A stretch of 64,000 nucleotides of DNA from Chionoecetes opilio (taxonomy: Eukaryota; Arthropoda; Malacostraca; Decapoda; Majidae): contig JACEEZ010003521.1 of NCBI GenBank assembly GCA_016584305.1, positions 39,569-103,568 on the forward strand, in the 5' to 3' direction. A program made the translations under genes and the position numbers. The first letter of the stretch is position 1. Each line of letters begins with the position of its first letter. The notes under the pieces are model-generated. The model was not told where the DNA came from. It searched no databases and saw only the letters and a program-made list of their open reading frames with translations. Of the stretch, positions 11,401 through 21,985 are shown in pieces.

Positions 11401-13079
11401 GGGTCTCCACGTCAGCAACAACTTCAGCAGTCTTGCTCATGGGTGGGCCTGCCCGTTGTCCGGCGTTGTACGTTGGCAGCATCAGCGGAGGTGCATCAAT
11501 GCTCCTCTTCTTTGTTCTGGCCACAGTAGGCCTGGGTTGGGCAGGGACCAGGTCTGTCGGCTTTTCCTGCACAGCAATGCCATTCACCCTGTGCGACGTA
11601 CCTTCGCCACTCAGCGTCTCTTCTAGACGGTCGATGTTGTCCCAAGCCAAGGTTGTGAAGACACCGGGAAAGATGTTGCTTGGCAGTGCGGGATAACCTC
11701 CTAAGGCAGACAGCTTCTGCAAGCAAAGGGCGGTGTCGATCTCCTCCATCTGCGAGTACGCAGCACAATGCCCAAGGCGGTTGAGGATGCTTATCAGCTC
11801 AACATTACCTGTCAAAGACTTGACACTGAAGGACAGGGCAATGTGTTTGGGCGGCTTGGCTTTGCCACATGTCACTGCATACACAATGTCCTGGCCAAAC
11901 GATTGCAGGAGACGCTGAACTCTTGGGGTTACACTGTCAATGCTGTCAGGGTTGTCGGACCCTGTGAGCAGGGTGCGCAAGAAGCACAAGAGTGATTCTT
12001 GAACGATATCAGGTTTGACACTCTATCTCTGGTGGCCAGGATTGGTTGATATCTTTGGCTTTGGTCTTGATGTCAGCCCTGAGTTGCTTGGCAGCCTTTG
12101 TTTTGAGTTCCTGGGCATCACCTCTGGACAGGGTCTTCAACTGTTTCTTTAGAGATTGGTTTTCCCTGACAAGTTCCTGCACAGTTAAACTGTCTGGATA
12201 GATGAGAAGTTTGCCATTATGATCTTGGATGATGTGAAGAAATCCACCAAACTCCTTCTCAATCCTTTGCCGCAGGTGCTTTTTGGTGGAGTCCTGCACT
12301 TGGTCCACACCAAAGCTCTTCATGGATGCCACAAGTCTAGAGGTAACATCAGTCATCATCAGGACCTTTGGGGTACCGAAAAGCTCCATTCTGATGTAAT
12401 GAAAGAGCTCACTGTATGACTGACTAACAGCCGCCTCATATATATCTTCATCTTCTTTGTCATCGGCACTGACAGCACCCTTCTGCTGTGAAGTTTTGCC
12501 CCGTGTGTAGAATCTATAGCAGGACCTGTGGTAGTGTGCTTCAGCGGCCACAATATCTCTGCTTACAATGCCAAGTATTCTGCTGTCCAGTTTCTTTGTG
12601 GCGGCATTCCTGATCTTAGCATCAGCTCTCAGTTCTCTGCACTTCACCAACACTTCTCGAGTCTTCTGTCGTTTGGCGTACTTGTTTGTTTTCTGGCAAA
12701 ATATGCACGCTGCTTCATATGTTCTTGAGGTGCTAGGGATTGCACGACCAGCCCTTGCAGGGTTGCTATCCTCAGGACAGCCATTGGTAGCCTTCTCTTT
12801 TTGAGCAAGGATGCCATCTAGTGCTTTCTTCATCGTGAAGATGCTGCGACATTTTCTGTGGTAATTGAGAGCAGGGATCTCTCCTTCGGGAGTGTCTTCA
12901 GCCAACTCCAATATGGGCTCATGACGCCGTATTTGAGCTGCCCGGAGGAGAGTTTTCCAGGAGTCGACTGATTGTGGTGAAAATAGGTTTTTATTGTCAT
13001 CGGAACAATGAATGATGCACTCTAGCCACGGGCGCTTTGGAGTCGGATCAGTACAAGGGTGCTCATTGTCCGCCATCAT
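8402..13079 (-). pseudogene. Long Cys-rich 'SEDTDV/TGCDS' protein, candidate transposase, broken
   Basis: About 1,560 codons without visible introns, from ATG at 13,079 (MMADNEHPC) to the stop at 8,402. The N-terminal 190 residues have paired cysteines and histidines (CIIHC 21-25, CIFC 125-128, HYHRSC 182-187), suggesting zinc binding, then a coiled-coil-like stretch near residues 300-340. The C-terminal third has EEADTRLLLH (about 9,270), SEDTDVFIIS (about 9,190) and HAFTGCDSV (about 9,035). This spacing of acidic residues recalls PIN/FEN-like nucleases. A cysteine-rich segment (8,440-8,570; CKCSRVCKL, CTDMCKLQTC) and an acidic tail end it. I recall this as a multicopy, uncharacterised metazoan family; its function is unknown to me. 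It is split by frameshifts near 12,010, 10,960, 10,300, 9,600 and 9,240, and by a TAG at 11,339-11,341; the TAG and the 10,960 lesion occur in both arms. Confidence 0.8.
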
Positions 13080-13092
13080 TCAGCTCGTCCAT

Positions 13093-13115
13093 CTGCAACA
13101 GACAAGAACATGGAC
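13093..13115 (-). promoter_or_regulatory. 3' splice site just upstream of the long gene
   Basis: The minus strand reads a pyrimidine-rich TTCTTGTCTGTTGCAG ending 13 nt before the ATG. The coding part would thus be one long exon with a 5' untranslated intron. A MITE (13,153-13,879) lies inside that intron. No upstream exon or promoter was identified. Confidence 0.45.
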
Positions 13116-13495
13116 TAGAAAACATTATTTTCCAGTTCTTTCAACGTAAATACAGTAAAAGCCTTATAACTCGGCACGATAGGGGCTCTGGCCCTTGCCG
13201 AGTTATTCAATGTGTCGAGTTATGCAATGTCCTCTGATATGGGAAATAAGAAAAAAAGAAAGAAAAAAAAAAAAAAAACTACACTTACCAGTGAACGGGT
13301 AGCAACAGGCATGTAATCCAAGGAGAGGGGAGCATTGTTGTAACATGTAGAAGATGTTAGGGGGACTCAGTCGCATTTTAACACTGGTATCACTTTAATC
13401 ACTATAATCACAACTCTGTACTGTATTGTATACAGTACTGTACCTGTACAACTTAATTTTACATCACTTGAGCACTTAGTTACTGCAACACTATG

Positions 13496-13695
13496 CCCTG
13501 TCCATTAACTCTACCTTCGACTGTGAGTGCATGGGAGGACACAGGGGGTGGCATGAGCCTCTAATCACAGGTGTCACTATAACAATCCTGCCTGCACCAC
13601 CACGGGCGAGGGCCAACCATCACAGCCCTCGAGTGAGCCTCCAGGGCCTACCATCCCACCCCTGGAGCTCACTGCCTACACGCGCTATAGGCATA
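13496..13695 (+). mobile_element. Headless SINE body inside MITE
   Basis: It shares CTCTACCTTCGACTGTGAGTG, GAGCCTCTAATCACAGG and the ending TGCCTACACGCGCTATAGGC with the SINEs at 38,240-38,528 and 17,698-18,003 but lacks the tRNA-like head. Confidence 0.75.
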
Positions 13696-13696
13696 G

Positions 13697-13768
<72 letters not shown>

Positions 13769-13778
13769 ACAAAAACAA

Positions 13779-13815
<37 letters not shown>
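13697..13815. repeat. (GT)n-(AC)n hairpin-forming microsatellite
   Basis: About 33 GT units, a short A-rich spacer (13,763-13,782), then about 15 AC units. The two tracts are complementary, so single strands can fold. The mirror at 42,391-42,500 has the same order of parts but different repeat counts and C-rich interruptions. Confidence 0.93.
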
Positions 13816-13816
<1 letters not shown>

Positions 13817-13881
13817 TTTGCCTTGCCGAGTTATATCAAATTCCGAGTTATACAGTGCCGAGTTATAAGGCTTTTACTGTA

Positions 13882-14432
13882 TTCTGGTAATATATAAGGC
13901 TTAAGATGTATATGATATCAAGATATGGATTTCTGTGAATATACAGTTTTTTGTTTTTAGCCTCTTAGACGTCAATATATAACATTTGAAGAATAATAAG
14001 AGTACCATTTAAAAGATGAATCATCACCCTACAATCTCATCTCTATGGCATTTTATCGAGAAATTACTTGTTTTAGAGTTATTGAACGAAATATGGCTGG
14101 GAAACGCAATTTTTTCAATTTTGATGAAAACATGCCTTCAACATCCGGCTTCATTTGCGCAAAAACTATGACATATATAGCAAAAATGCATGGAGACAAA
14201 CCTGTGTAGAATTTAATTTACTAAATCCTTAGTCAATATACCCTTTATGCCTACGATGCACCGTTTCATAAATAAAAACGGATATGAAAAAATTACCCTA
14301 TGAAAATGGGTTTTTCACAAAAATATACCGTAAAGCTACCAACATGGAAAGGCTATCATACATTATTTTACTTATATTGATGCAACAAACAAAATGGCAC
14401 AAGTATAGTTTTGCCACCTTGGGTGGTACCGA
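13882..14432. other. Non-coding interval between two MITEs
   Basis: AT-rich with no recognised gene or repeat. It is nearly identical in its mirror (41,772-42,323), making it one of the best-matching parts of the palindrome. Confidence 0.6.
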
Positions 14433-14434
14433 TA

Positions 14435-15288
14435 CAGGGAGGTCCCGAAGATACGAGCAGTTAGGTTCCACCTGGCATACTCGTAAAGCGAAATCTCGTA
14501 TAACGAAACACATAACTAATGGTAAAATATAGGTTTGGTTCCAGGACTATCAATTAAAAAAAAAAAAAAAAAAAAAAAAAGCGTGTTTTTCAAGCTAAAA
14601 TAAACTATAGCAAACACAACAAACACACAGCGTCTATATTACCCACACTGTACTACCTATTATTCTGTAGAAAAAGCATTCTGAAAGAGAAAATAGCACA
14701 CAAAATAACATTACTGCACATTAATTAAACATAAAACATGCATAACAAGCAAAAAAGACATTGTACTGTAGGGGACGCCGCGTGATACAAAAGAGGGTAG
14801 TGTAGAGGTCCTAAGATTGGGGCAGCACACCTGGCTAATTACCCCTAAGGATCAGGCCGCACCATATGCTTAATTACCCTTCAGGTCATTGCTTGCGGTC
14901 CCAAGGTTGGAGCCGCACACCTGGCTAATTACCACTAAGGATCAGGCTGCGCCATATGCTTAATTACCCTTCAGGTCACTGACTGCAGTCCCAAGGTTGG
15001 AGCCGCACACCTGGCTAATTACCACTAAATGTCAGGCCGCGCCATATGCTTAATTACCCTTCAGGTCACGGCTTGCTAGGAGTGACCTGACTGGGGTCAA
15101 CCAAATCCCCCTTTGTCCAGACTGGGAGTGGTAGGGGGAGTATTTTGAACTTGATAATTTTACTCACCCCAGTTTGAATGTCGTAGCATTGGATTTTCGA
15201 TCTCGTATATTGAAAATAGACCCTAATTTACACATCTCGTATCATCGGATTCTCGTATACCGAATGCTCGTATAACAGAACCTCCCTG
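14435..15288. mobile_element. TA-flanked MITE, TIR CAGGGAGGTYC, with 90-bp satellite
   Basis: The left end CAGGGAGGTCCCGAAGATAC and the right end reversed CAGGGAGGTTCTGTTATACG have TA on both sides. TCGTATA-type words recur inside each end. A one-ended relative is at 24,512-24,826. It contains a poly(A) run (14,557-14,580) and three 90-bp tandem units. No transposase. Confidence 0.85.
14808..15077. repeat. Tandem repeat, 90 bp x 3
   Basis: Units start at 14,808, 14,898 and 14,988, each with GCACACCTGGCTAATTACC and CATATGCTTAATTACCC. The spacing is exactly 90 bp in this arm. Non-coding. Confidence 0.92.
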
Positions 15289-15290
15289 TA

Positions 15291-15635
15291 TATTTTCCGG
15301 CCCATGGTATTAGTCATTCCCTACAATCCCACCAACCACAGTTCAAGTCTTGCGTTCTGGGTCCGTGTTTCGGGTTGCAGCTGGCGATTGTGGCATTGTG
15401 CTGGCGCGTCCGTGGTTTCGCTGGTTCCCTGGTCCCAGTCCCGCTCCCCCCCTCTGTGGCTATTCCGACATCCACGGCGGCAGTGCTTCCTGCAGTGGAA
15501 GTGGGCGCTTTCCTGGCATTCCAATTCACTGGCTTCTTTTGTGGATTTTGGGTTCCCGGTGCAGGTTGATGAGTGTACAAGGTGATTTCTGCCCCATTCG
15601 GGTTTTCATTACCCCTGTATTTACCTTATTGTATA
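15291..15635. other. Interval next to MITE, origin unclear
   Basis: A GC-richer stretch (15,350-15,560) with open frames on both strands in both arms, but the readings differ between arms and no motif is recognised. If the DIRS-type gene at 20,160 once continued upstream, its reverse transcriptase would be expected here, but no such domain is visible. Confidence 0.4.
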
Positions 15636-16055
15636 TACACTAGGGTCCCACATAAAGCGAGAAATTGGTCGATAAACGAGGTCGTTCTATGTGAATTCGC
15701 TCTATGTGAAGCACATAACCTATGGGAAAAATTGATATTGGTCGATCGGTCCTCCCTACCGTACGCGTACATTTATACTCATTCACACCCATGCATATCA
15801 AAACATATATAAATGATAAGTTATGCATAGAAATGATGAAATAGGCATATTGTTGCTTACCTTAAATCTAATAGGGATTATGTACCAGGGGCGAGGGGTT
15901 CCGAGGCATCTTGGAGGTCACTCATTCGTCACTAGATGACGACACAGTGTGACCCAGAGTTCGGAGTGTAGCGAGTGAGCGTTGGCCTTGCATTTCTGCC
16001 ACGTCCATCATAAACCCCTCAAACTCTGATGGGCTTGGGAGGGGCTTGGGAGGGA

Positions 16056-16385
16056 CTATTTGATGGGCCAGCTAGGCTGAGGCTCGTTTGATGGGCCAGG
16101 CTGTTGCTCGTCGGCAGAGGCAGGCTGTGGTGCACTGGCAGGGGCAGGCTGTGGCGCATTGGCAGGGTGAATGTACCGAGTCATGAGGGTCTGCCTACGT
16201 TCGTTTACTCTCTGGTTTTCGTCAGGAGTGAATTTTGGTGGGCAAGTTGCCATAAACCTGGCTTGACTCGCTTGCGTGCCTCGCCAGAACTGGTATGGGC
16301 TTACCCGCTCACAGCTGATTACTTGTAAACATAACCACACCGACGACGACACCAAACCACCACAACGACGAAAGTGTACCTTCAA
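16056..16385 (-). CDS. Hypothetical Pro/Ala/Gln-rich open frame
   Basis: 109 codons with a low-complexity tail (repeats of APQPA and EPQP type). The mirror (39,853-40,182) is open over the same length but with frame changes in the middle. No family is recognised. It may be an exon of a lost gene or chance; low confidence. Confidence 0.2.
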   Translation of the reverse strand: MKVHFRRCGGLVSSSVWLCLQVISCERVSPYQFWRGTQASQARFMATCPPKFTPDENQRVNERRQTLMTRYIHPANAPQPAPASAPQPASADEQQPGPSNEPQPSWPIK

Positions 16386-17697
16386 ATGAAAGCCATAAAA
16401 AAATTACAATAACTGACGATATTGTGACCTCTGTGGCGATACGCTGCTGCCGTGCCCCACCTCACTCACCTTTGCCACGGTTTGCGCCAGCTGGGCAAGC
16501 CGGCTTATGAAAAGTGCCTCGCGTTAACAGAAAACGCAAGCTGCCGCAAGCCTTCTTATGATGGCTTGCTCACCAAAATTTGCCGCCTTATGTGTGGGTT
16601 CATCACTGAGGTAGGAACTACCCTACGTTACAGGAACTACCTTGTGTAGGTCTCACGGCCTCTTGTAGCTTCCTTATTTTCTTATGTTCTTATGAGGCAA
16701 AAAAAGCTTGGCTTGGCGAAAAAAGGCAAGCGACTCAGACGACAGTGACGTCACAATGCGCATCTACGTCCTTCACCTGCGTTCTGTACGATATTCGAGC
16801 TCTACATGAGAACTCTCGCGGATTTGCCCTAACTTTTGATGGCAGAATCGTTCCTTATGATCTCCTATCGTTTTCCTACCTGTGATTGGGCCCGAAGGAC
16901 ATAGGACGAGGAATAGGAAAGGAGAGGAGGATAAATAAGGAATAGGGGAAGAGAATGAGGAAGAGAGAGTCTCTGATACGGTGTGGACGAGAGAGAGCGA
17001 CAATGTTTTCGCCTGTACACCCAGTTCCTAATCAAACCATTAAAGGATTAGAGCAAAGGCAATCCTCCGAAGTTGGCTAACACTAGCTGTTCTAAAAGAT
17101 GAGCATCCCCTAGAGTGGGTAGGAGTAGGAGGGAGTAGAGGAGGAGTCGAAAGAGGGAGTGAGAGAGACGGGATGAAGGAGAGATAAAGTGATGAATGGA
17201 AGCAGAGAGAGAGTAAGAAGGACGATAGATGGGAAGAAGGGAAGCCCGGCGTATATTTCTGACCCAGAACAGAGTTCCACCATCGAACCCAGATCAAATC
17301 ACGCCGTCACCTCACACCTCTTAATACTGTCAGACTGATATAACCTTTGCCTTTACCTCACCACCAACACACTCGCTGCCTCCTTGAACAGAGGACAGAG
17401 AGGAGAATCTTCTAGCTTTGAGTGTGGGCTATATGTGCCTCGCAGCGGCGGTGATTAAGTGACCATTGTGGAAATGCTGAGAAGTGCCCTAGGAGGTAAG
17501 GGGCGAAAAGAGCGCCTTAATATACGGTCTTCAGGCGCTTTGTAACGGCCCTGCTAAGCACCGGCTCAGACCTATGTACAGTCGATATTTCAGGTGCTTT
17601 TGCCCTGCCTTTACACCTGCCAACGCCCCAAGGCGTTGGCGTGGTCCGAGAATCCTACTAGCCAATCACGCTGCTGTTTTCCCCTTCATAATTTGTG
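16386..17697. other. Non-coding patchwork inside the 4.5-kb element
   Basis: A repeat-like segment at 16,430-16,700 ends with CTTATTTTCTTATG words. Purine/pyrimidine-biased stretches (16,900-17,240) produce Ser-rich frames on one strand and are not gene-like. Confidence 0.5.
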
Positions 17698-18003
17698 CCC
17701 TATAGCGCCTGTAGGGCAGTGGTGACCGCAGGGCTCGAATGGTAGGGCTCTGGAGGTTCACAATGCCTGTGGTGGCCAGGCATGATTCATATAGTGGACG
17801 CCTGTTATTAAGGCTCATGCTGCCCCCCTGTGTCCTATCCAATGCGCTCGCAATAGAAGGTAGAGTTAATAGGCCAGGGCATGTGGTGTTCTTAGGCCAC
17901 TCCGACGGTGCGAAAGGTTTTGGGTTTCTTCGTAGGATCTACTCGGGTCACCGGAACGCCATTCGGAGTACGCTAACCCACTCCGCTACCGAACTCGCCT
18001 CCC
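17698..18003 (-). mobile_element. tRNA-derived SINE
   Basis: Mirror of 38,240-38,528, where the head is clearer. The minus strand starts GGAGGCGAGTTCGGTAGCGG and has a degraded B box; the body ends in the CAGGCGCTATAGGGC motif. Confidence 0.75.
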
Positions 18004-19049
18004 CGAAGCTTTAGGCAGCTTCGCCAATCCAGGCTTAACACTTCCTCCACTGAACAGAATTTTTTGTGCCTCCCCCCTCACACCAAGCACCTAGGCATGC
18101 AAACAGCTCGCCCCGCCGAAATCTATTTTGTCACAAGTTTGACGTTCAGGCGCAGATTTTGACCGCCTATAAAATTTTTGCATTGGGACGTGCACATACC
18201 ATGATAATCGGAACTCTGTGCTGTTCCGAGACTGTGAGTGAACTTTCAATGCAAGCAAAATTACAGGAATAAGGAGTTGAATAAAAAAAGGTGACAAGCA
18301 AAAAAAATGTTATCCCCCATAACAACAAAAAAGATTTCATTTTTCTCGTCCTTATCTTATTATAGGTATAGTTTTACTGTAATTTTTATACGTCATGATA
18401 GGCACTAATGTCTCGTAAAGATGATGTATTTCATTGCCCTAAATATCATCTAGTAGTATGATAATACCGTGTAATAGTACAACATTTTTAGTGCGGGACG
18501 GAGTACCCTCGGTGACACTTGTCTAGTCGCATTCGCCCGCCGCCTCTCCCTCCCACCAACACCACACACCTTTCCCATCGCCAGCATTTACACCCTAGTG
18601 CCACATTTAGTCTTTCACGATCGATTCCACATACCTTGCAACACTATTATTACGACACCCAATTTTTACGTTGTATGAACTGAAACAAGGCTGTATTTGC
18701 CTTCTAAACAGTATATGAATGTCTATCAAGGCCACGCAGCTCACTAAGAGCATGTCAGGACCATGCCTTAGTTTTCAGCGCCTTTAGCGGTGCCACTAAG
18801 CGGCATTCGTCGACTGGCGATAGCGATGAGGCGTTTTGCCTTACCACAGGCCGCCTTATTGGATAGGGCACCCTAGCTCGCTCTCAGCAATCTGGCCCCA
18901 TGAGACTAGTGTATTGTCTAAGGGCAACGAGCGATTTACGCATGTATTCAGAGCGAGTTTACGCATGTATGCTTCGCAGTCTCTCACCGAGGGCGCTCGG
19001 TAGGTGCTGAGTTTCCACTCTGCGTGGCCCCTGCACCACATCGCCGCGC
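18004..19049. other. No recognised feature
   Basis: AT-rich to 18,700, then mixed. Short inverted words occur (GCGAGTTTACGCATGTAT is repeated near 18,930 and 18,955). No gene support. Confidence 0.5.
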
Positions 19050-19900
19050 CCTTTCATTAGCCCGACGCCCCAACGCCCCGCTCCGCTTTGGTCCCCCGGG
19101 GCAGGTGCTACTCAACTCTACCAGTGCCCCTAGTCCCTGCAGAGCACCTGCCCCTGTGGTTCCGTCAGGCCCCTCTGAGATCCCTGGCCTCAGAGGGGCT
19201 ATGAGAATCGCCCCCGCATTGCCCACGGGACGGGGTAAGTGTCAACTATACGATGTCGCACACGTCCTACAAACACAACCCCCAGCCCCTGTGGCGCTCT
19301 CTCCCGGGCCCCTGATATCACGGGGCCGGCAGCGGTGCGACGAGGAGCGCCCCGCATTGCCCCACGAGCGGTGATGCAACTCTACGGTGTCACGACGTCC
19401 CTGTCCACAACCGCGCCCTGTGGTGGCTTCTCCCGCTGGGCCCGCCGGGTATCACGGGGCATTGCGCGAGACAGCGTCGGGGCTAGGGGCGGAGGTTGAA
19501 ACTCTGTGCTAGCTAACGACGCCCATGCTAGACACCTGCCCCTGTGGCTTCCCTGGTTCCCCCTGGACCCGGGGCATTACGAGAACCCATTCAGCGAGTT
19601 TGCGACCCTTGAGGTACCACAGGTCTACCGGAGGTTTCGCAGCAGATGGTAATGTATATTATACAGTGCATACAGGGCGGGCGTCAGGAGCCCCCGGGGG
19701 AACTGTGCAGCCAGTACCTCGGTGGGGACAGGAGGGTTGCCCCCCAGCAATGCCGTGGCATTTACATCCTGGTGAGGCAAGCTCCCCGTATCTCCGCAGC
19801 GAGGGGGCACTGCCCCGGTTAATGTGCAAAGTAGTACTTATGTACATGGAGATATTGCCCAACCCGGCACCTTACAGGTAGGGTGCCGGGATTATTGTCA
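19050..19900. repeat. GC-rich diverged minisatellite (~120-140 bp units)
   Basis: CCCCTGTGG-type words recur at about 19,150, 19,288, 19,419 and 19,540, each followed about 45 nt later by CCCGGG or GGGGC and CGCATTGCCC words. The composition is strikingly GC-rich against its surroundings. In the mirror (36,418-37,323, minus strand) the same array stays open for 301 codons. Confidence 0.7.
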
Positions 19901-20159
19901 TGCCACGTCAGCGACCGATTGAATAGAACCGAGCGGTTGGGGGGCCGCTAACATGAGCATCACCACCCCCGTTGATCCCCTCGCCCCCAAACTTGGGCTC
20001 AACCTAAAAAAAAAAATTTAGAATTTTATTTATTTGAAAAAAACTTAATAAATAGATTTGTTAATTTTAATATTTTAGGACACGATCGTTCAACTAAGGT
20101 AACGCTGCTAATGCGAACATACACGTTTTTATGCGGGACCTCTGTGTGTACCTAGTTTA

Positions 20160-21985
20160 ACGGCTTTCCTGTCACACAGGAGAAAAGCGACTCCTTCGAC
20201 TGATCAAAAAGTTCACACTCACAGTCAGCAGCCCCGGCTCTGGTTGCTCCACATTCTGGACTATCCTGCCTCTCGGCCCTCATAGTGCAGGGTGGTCAAG
20301 GAGTTTGAATCCTTTCGTTCCAGCTTCACCAACCTGGTGTCTTTACACCCTGTTTGTCAACTCCAATCTTGTCCCCCCTGGCACTTCACCGTTTCGAACC
20401 TCGCGTGATAGTCCTCAAGGACTAGCTCCTCCATGGGCAACTTTGATGTTTTTTAGTCCCCCGTTCTCTATTGATACTCAGACGGGTTCCACCGAAGCTT
20501 GGACTCTACAGCTTGGATCTTCTCGGCTTCAGGCTCGGTCTACTGAGGAGTGAGAGTGTCCATACCCTGCTTGACCCCGAGCATTCAAACTGGCCCTCAT
20601 GAGTTCTGTCCGGCTGCTATAAGTAAAATGGAAGGCATCCTTTCTACCATGACACAACAGCGTTGTCCTCTCTCCTGTAGGAGGGAGGCATGAGGTCGTT
20701 TGCGCTGACCCAAGAAGCTTAACAAACTGCTGTGAGCAGAACTCACCGTGTCACGCTGATGCCTCAGTACATCTTGGGGAGTGCAAACTTCCTGACAGAC
20801 GGCAGAAGCACGATCAGGTCATCTCCTCCGGGAGGTCTGCGTCAAATAGTGGAAGTTGTGGACATGTCCTTTAGTCGGCCTGTTTGCCGCTCGACTGTAC
20901 TTTAAGGTGCCGAACTTGTGCACCCCCTTTCAGGATCCTATGACTCTGGGCAAGGACGCCATGCTTCCCAGTTCTCTTCACCGGGAAGTGTCTGCATTTC
21001 CTCCTTTTCCACTCGTAAGGAGGGTGCTCAGCAAGTTCCGGCAGTCACACGGAACGCGGATGCTGCTGATGGCTCCCTGTTGGCCCCAAAAGTAATGATT
21101 TCCGGACCTGCTGGGCCTCTTGGAGAACGTCCCAAGAAGCCTTCCTCTACAGAAATGTCTTCTTTGACAGCCTCACTTCCACGGGTTACACCTATATCTC
21201 CATGCGCTACATCTAACTGCATGGAGACTGTCTGACATTTGACAAGACACAGAGGCATCTCAGGTGGTGTGACGTCCCGCATTGCCGATTTTCCTCCGTG
21301 GCTGTAGTCTTCCCTATAGGTGGATGGTTTTCCGGAGTTGGTACAGACAGGAGTGAGTGCTGGTCTTTTTCGAGACCCTCTCCTCTTAAGATGGGAAACT
21401 TTGCTGTGTCTGTGGTGTGTCAAGTCTGTGTCTGTGCCGGCCTTCAAAGGTTCCCATTCCATGGTAAACAGAATCTTCCGGCACGGAAACCTGGCCATCC
21501 CCTCGAATCCGGACCTTCGAGACCTCCCCCGGTCCTTCCAGATAGAGGTTCCTGAGGGGTCCCTGCTGGTACCGAATTGGAAGCTTGATGGGGTCCTGAG
21601 GGCTGTGTTTCATCCTCCGTGTGAGCCTCTGTCCACCACAACTCTTGGGAGCCACACCAAGAAGACTTTTGATGGTCGCCTCTGCTATGGCCCTGGGAGT
21701 GGTTGAGCTCCGGGTGGTCTCCTTGATGGTAGGATTCCAAAGGGGTCATACCTGGCTGCCTTACCTACCAGAGTTCCTGGTTAAGACTGCATCAACCTCC
21801 ACACGTTACCTCGTGGGTTCCTTCTCAGGATCTATCCGACCTGGGAGGGGCTTGGAGGAAGGCTTTCTTTGTCCAGTTAGGGCGTTGAAGCACTGTTGGG
21901 AAGCGACAAACAGTTTCTGCCCTAGACCCAGGAACCTCTTTGTATCAGTCCAGGCCAAGACTTGTCCTCGTGACACAAGTGGTGT
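20160..21985 (+). pseudogene. DIRS-type RNase H / tyrosine recombinase remnant
   Basis: The conceptual order, spread over several frames, matches the downstream half of a DIRS/Ngaro-type polyprotein. There is a post-reverse-transcriptase linker (EKRLLRLIKKF). RNase H-region text follows (LFAARLYFKVP, then PPFPLVRRVLSKFRQ and TRMLLMAPCWPQK at 20,990-21,090). Next is a SAM-like core-binding domain (VPAFKGSHSMVNRIFRHGN, 21,430-21,500) and a recombinase catalytic start (RRLLMVASAMALGVVEL, about 21,660-21,715). DIRS recombinases insert a circular cDNA. The reverse transcriptase is absent upstream. At the first catalytic arginine site (normally R-V-x-E-L) the text reads GVVEL. The C-terminal His-x-x-Arg and Tyr are missing because the right TIR of the composite unit begins there. 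Confidence 0.78.

Larger units (their letters stand above)
13153..13879. mobile_element. TA-flanked MITE, TIR CAGTAAAAGCCTTATAACTC
   Basis: Both ends read CAGTAAAAGCCTTATAACTC (the right one reversed), followed by GGCAC, with TA at 13,151-13,152 and 13,880-13,881. CGAGTTAT words recur several times just inside each end. The interior holds a SINE body and a GT/AC tract rather than a transposase. Its mirror is at 42,326-43,063. Confidence 0.88.
15638..20148. mobile_element. 4.5-kb TA-flanked element, TIR CACTAGGGTCCC
   Basis: The left end is CACTAGGGTCCCACATAAAG. The right end, clearer in the mirror at 36,097, is CACTAGGGTCCCGCATAAAA; TA lies outside both. The interior is a patchwork: a Pro/Ala/Gln-rich open frame (16,056-16,385), a diverged repeat ending CCTTATTTTCTTATG (16,430-16,700), a SINE (17,698-18,003) and a GC-rich minisatellite (19,050-19,900). 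No DDE transposase is recognisable, so it is non-autonomous or gutted. Confidence 0.72.

Noticed and set aside
13531..13897. Short proteins from GT/CA tracts
   Set aside because: Cys-Val and His-Thr runs are translations of the microsatellite.
16773..17297. Ser/Leu-rich proteins
   Set aside because: They come from pyrimidine-rich strand bias, with no start context or conservation in the mirror copy.
15638..20148. Autonomous Tigger transposon
   Set aside because: TIRs are good but no DDE transposase text is found in any frame of either arm.
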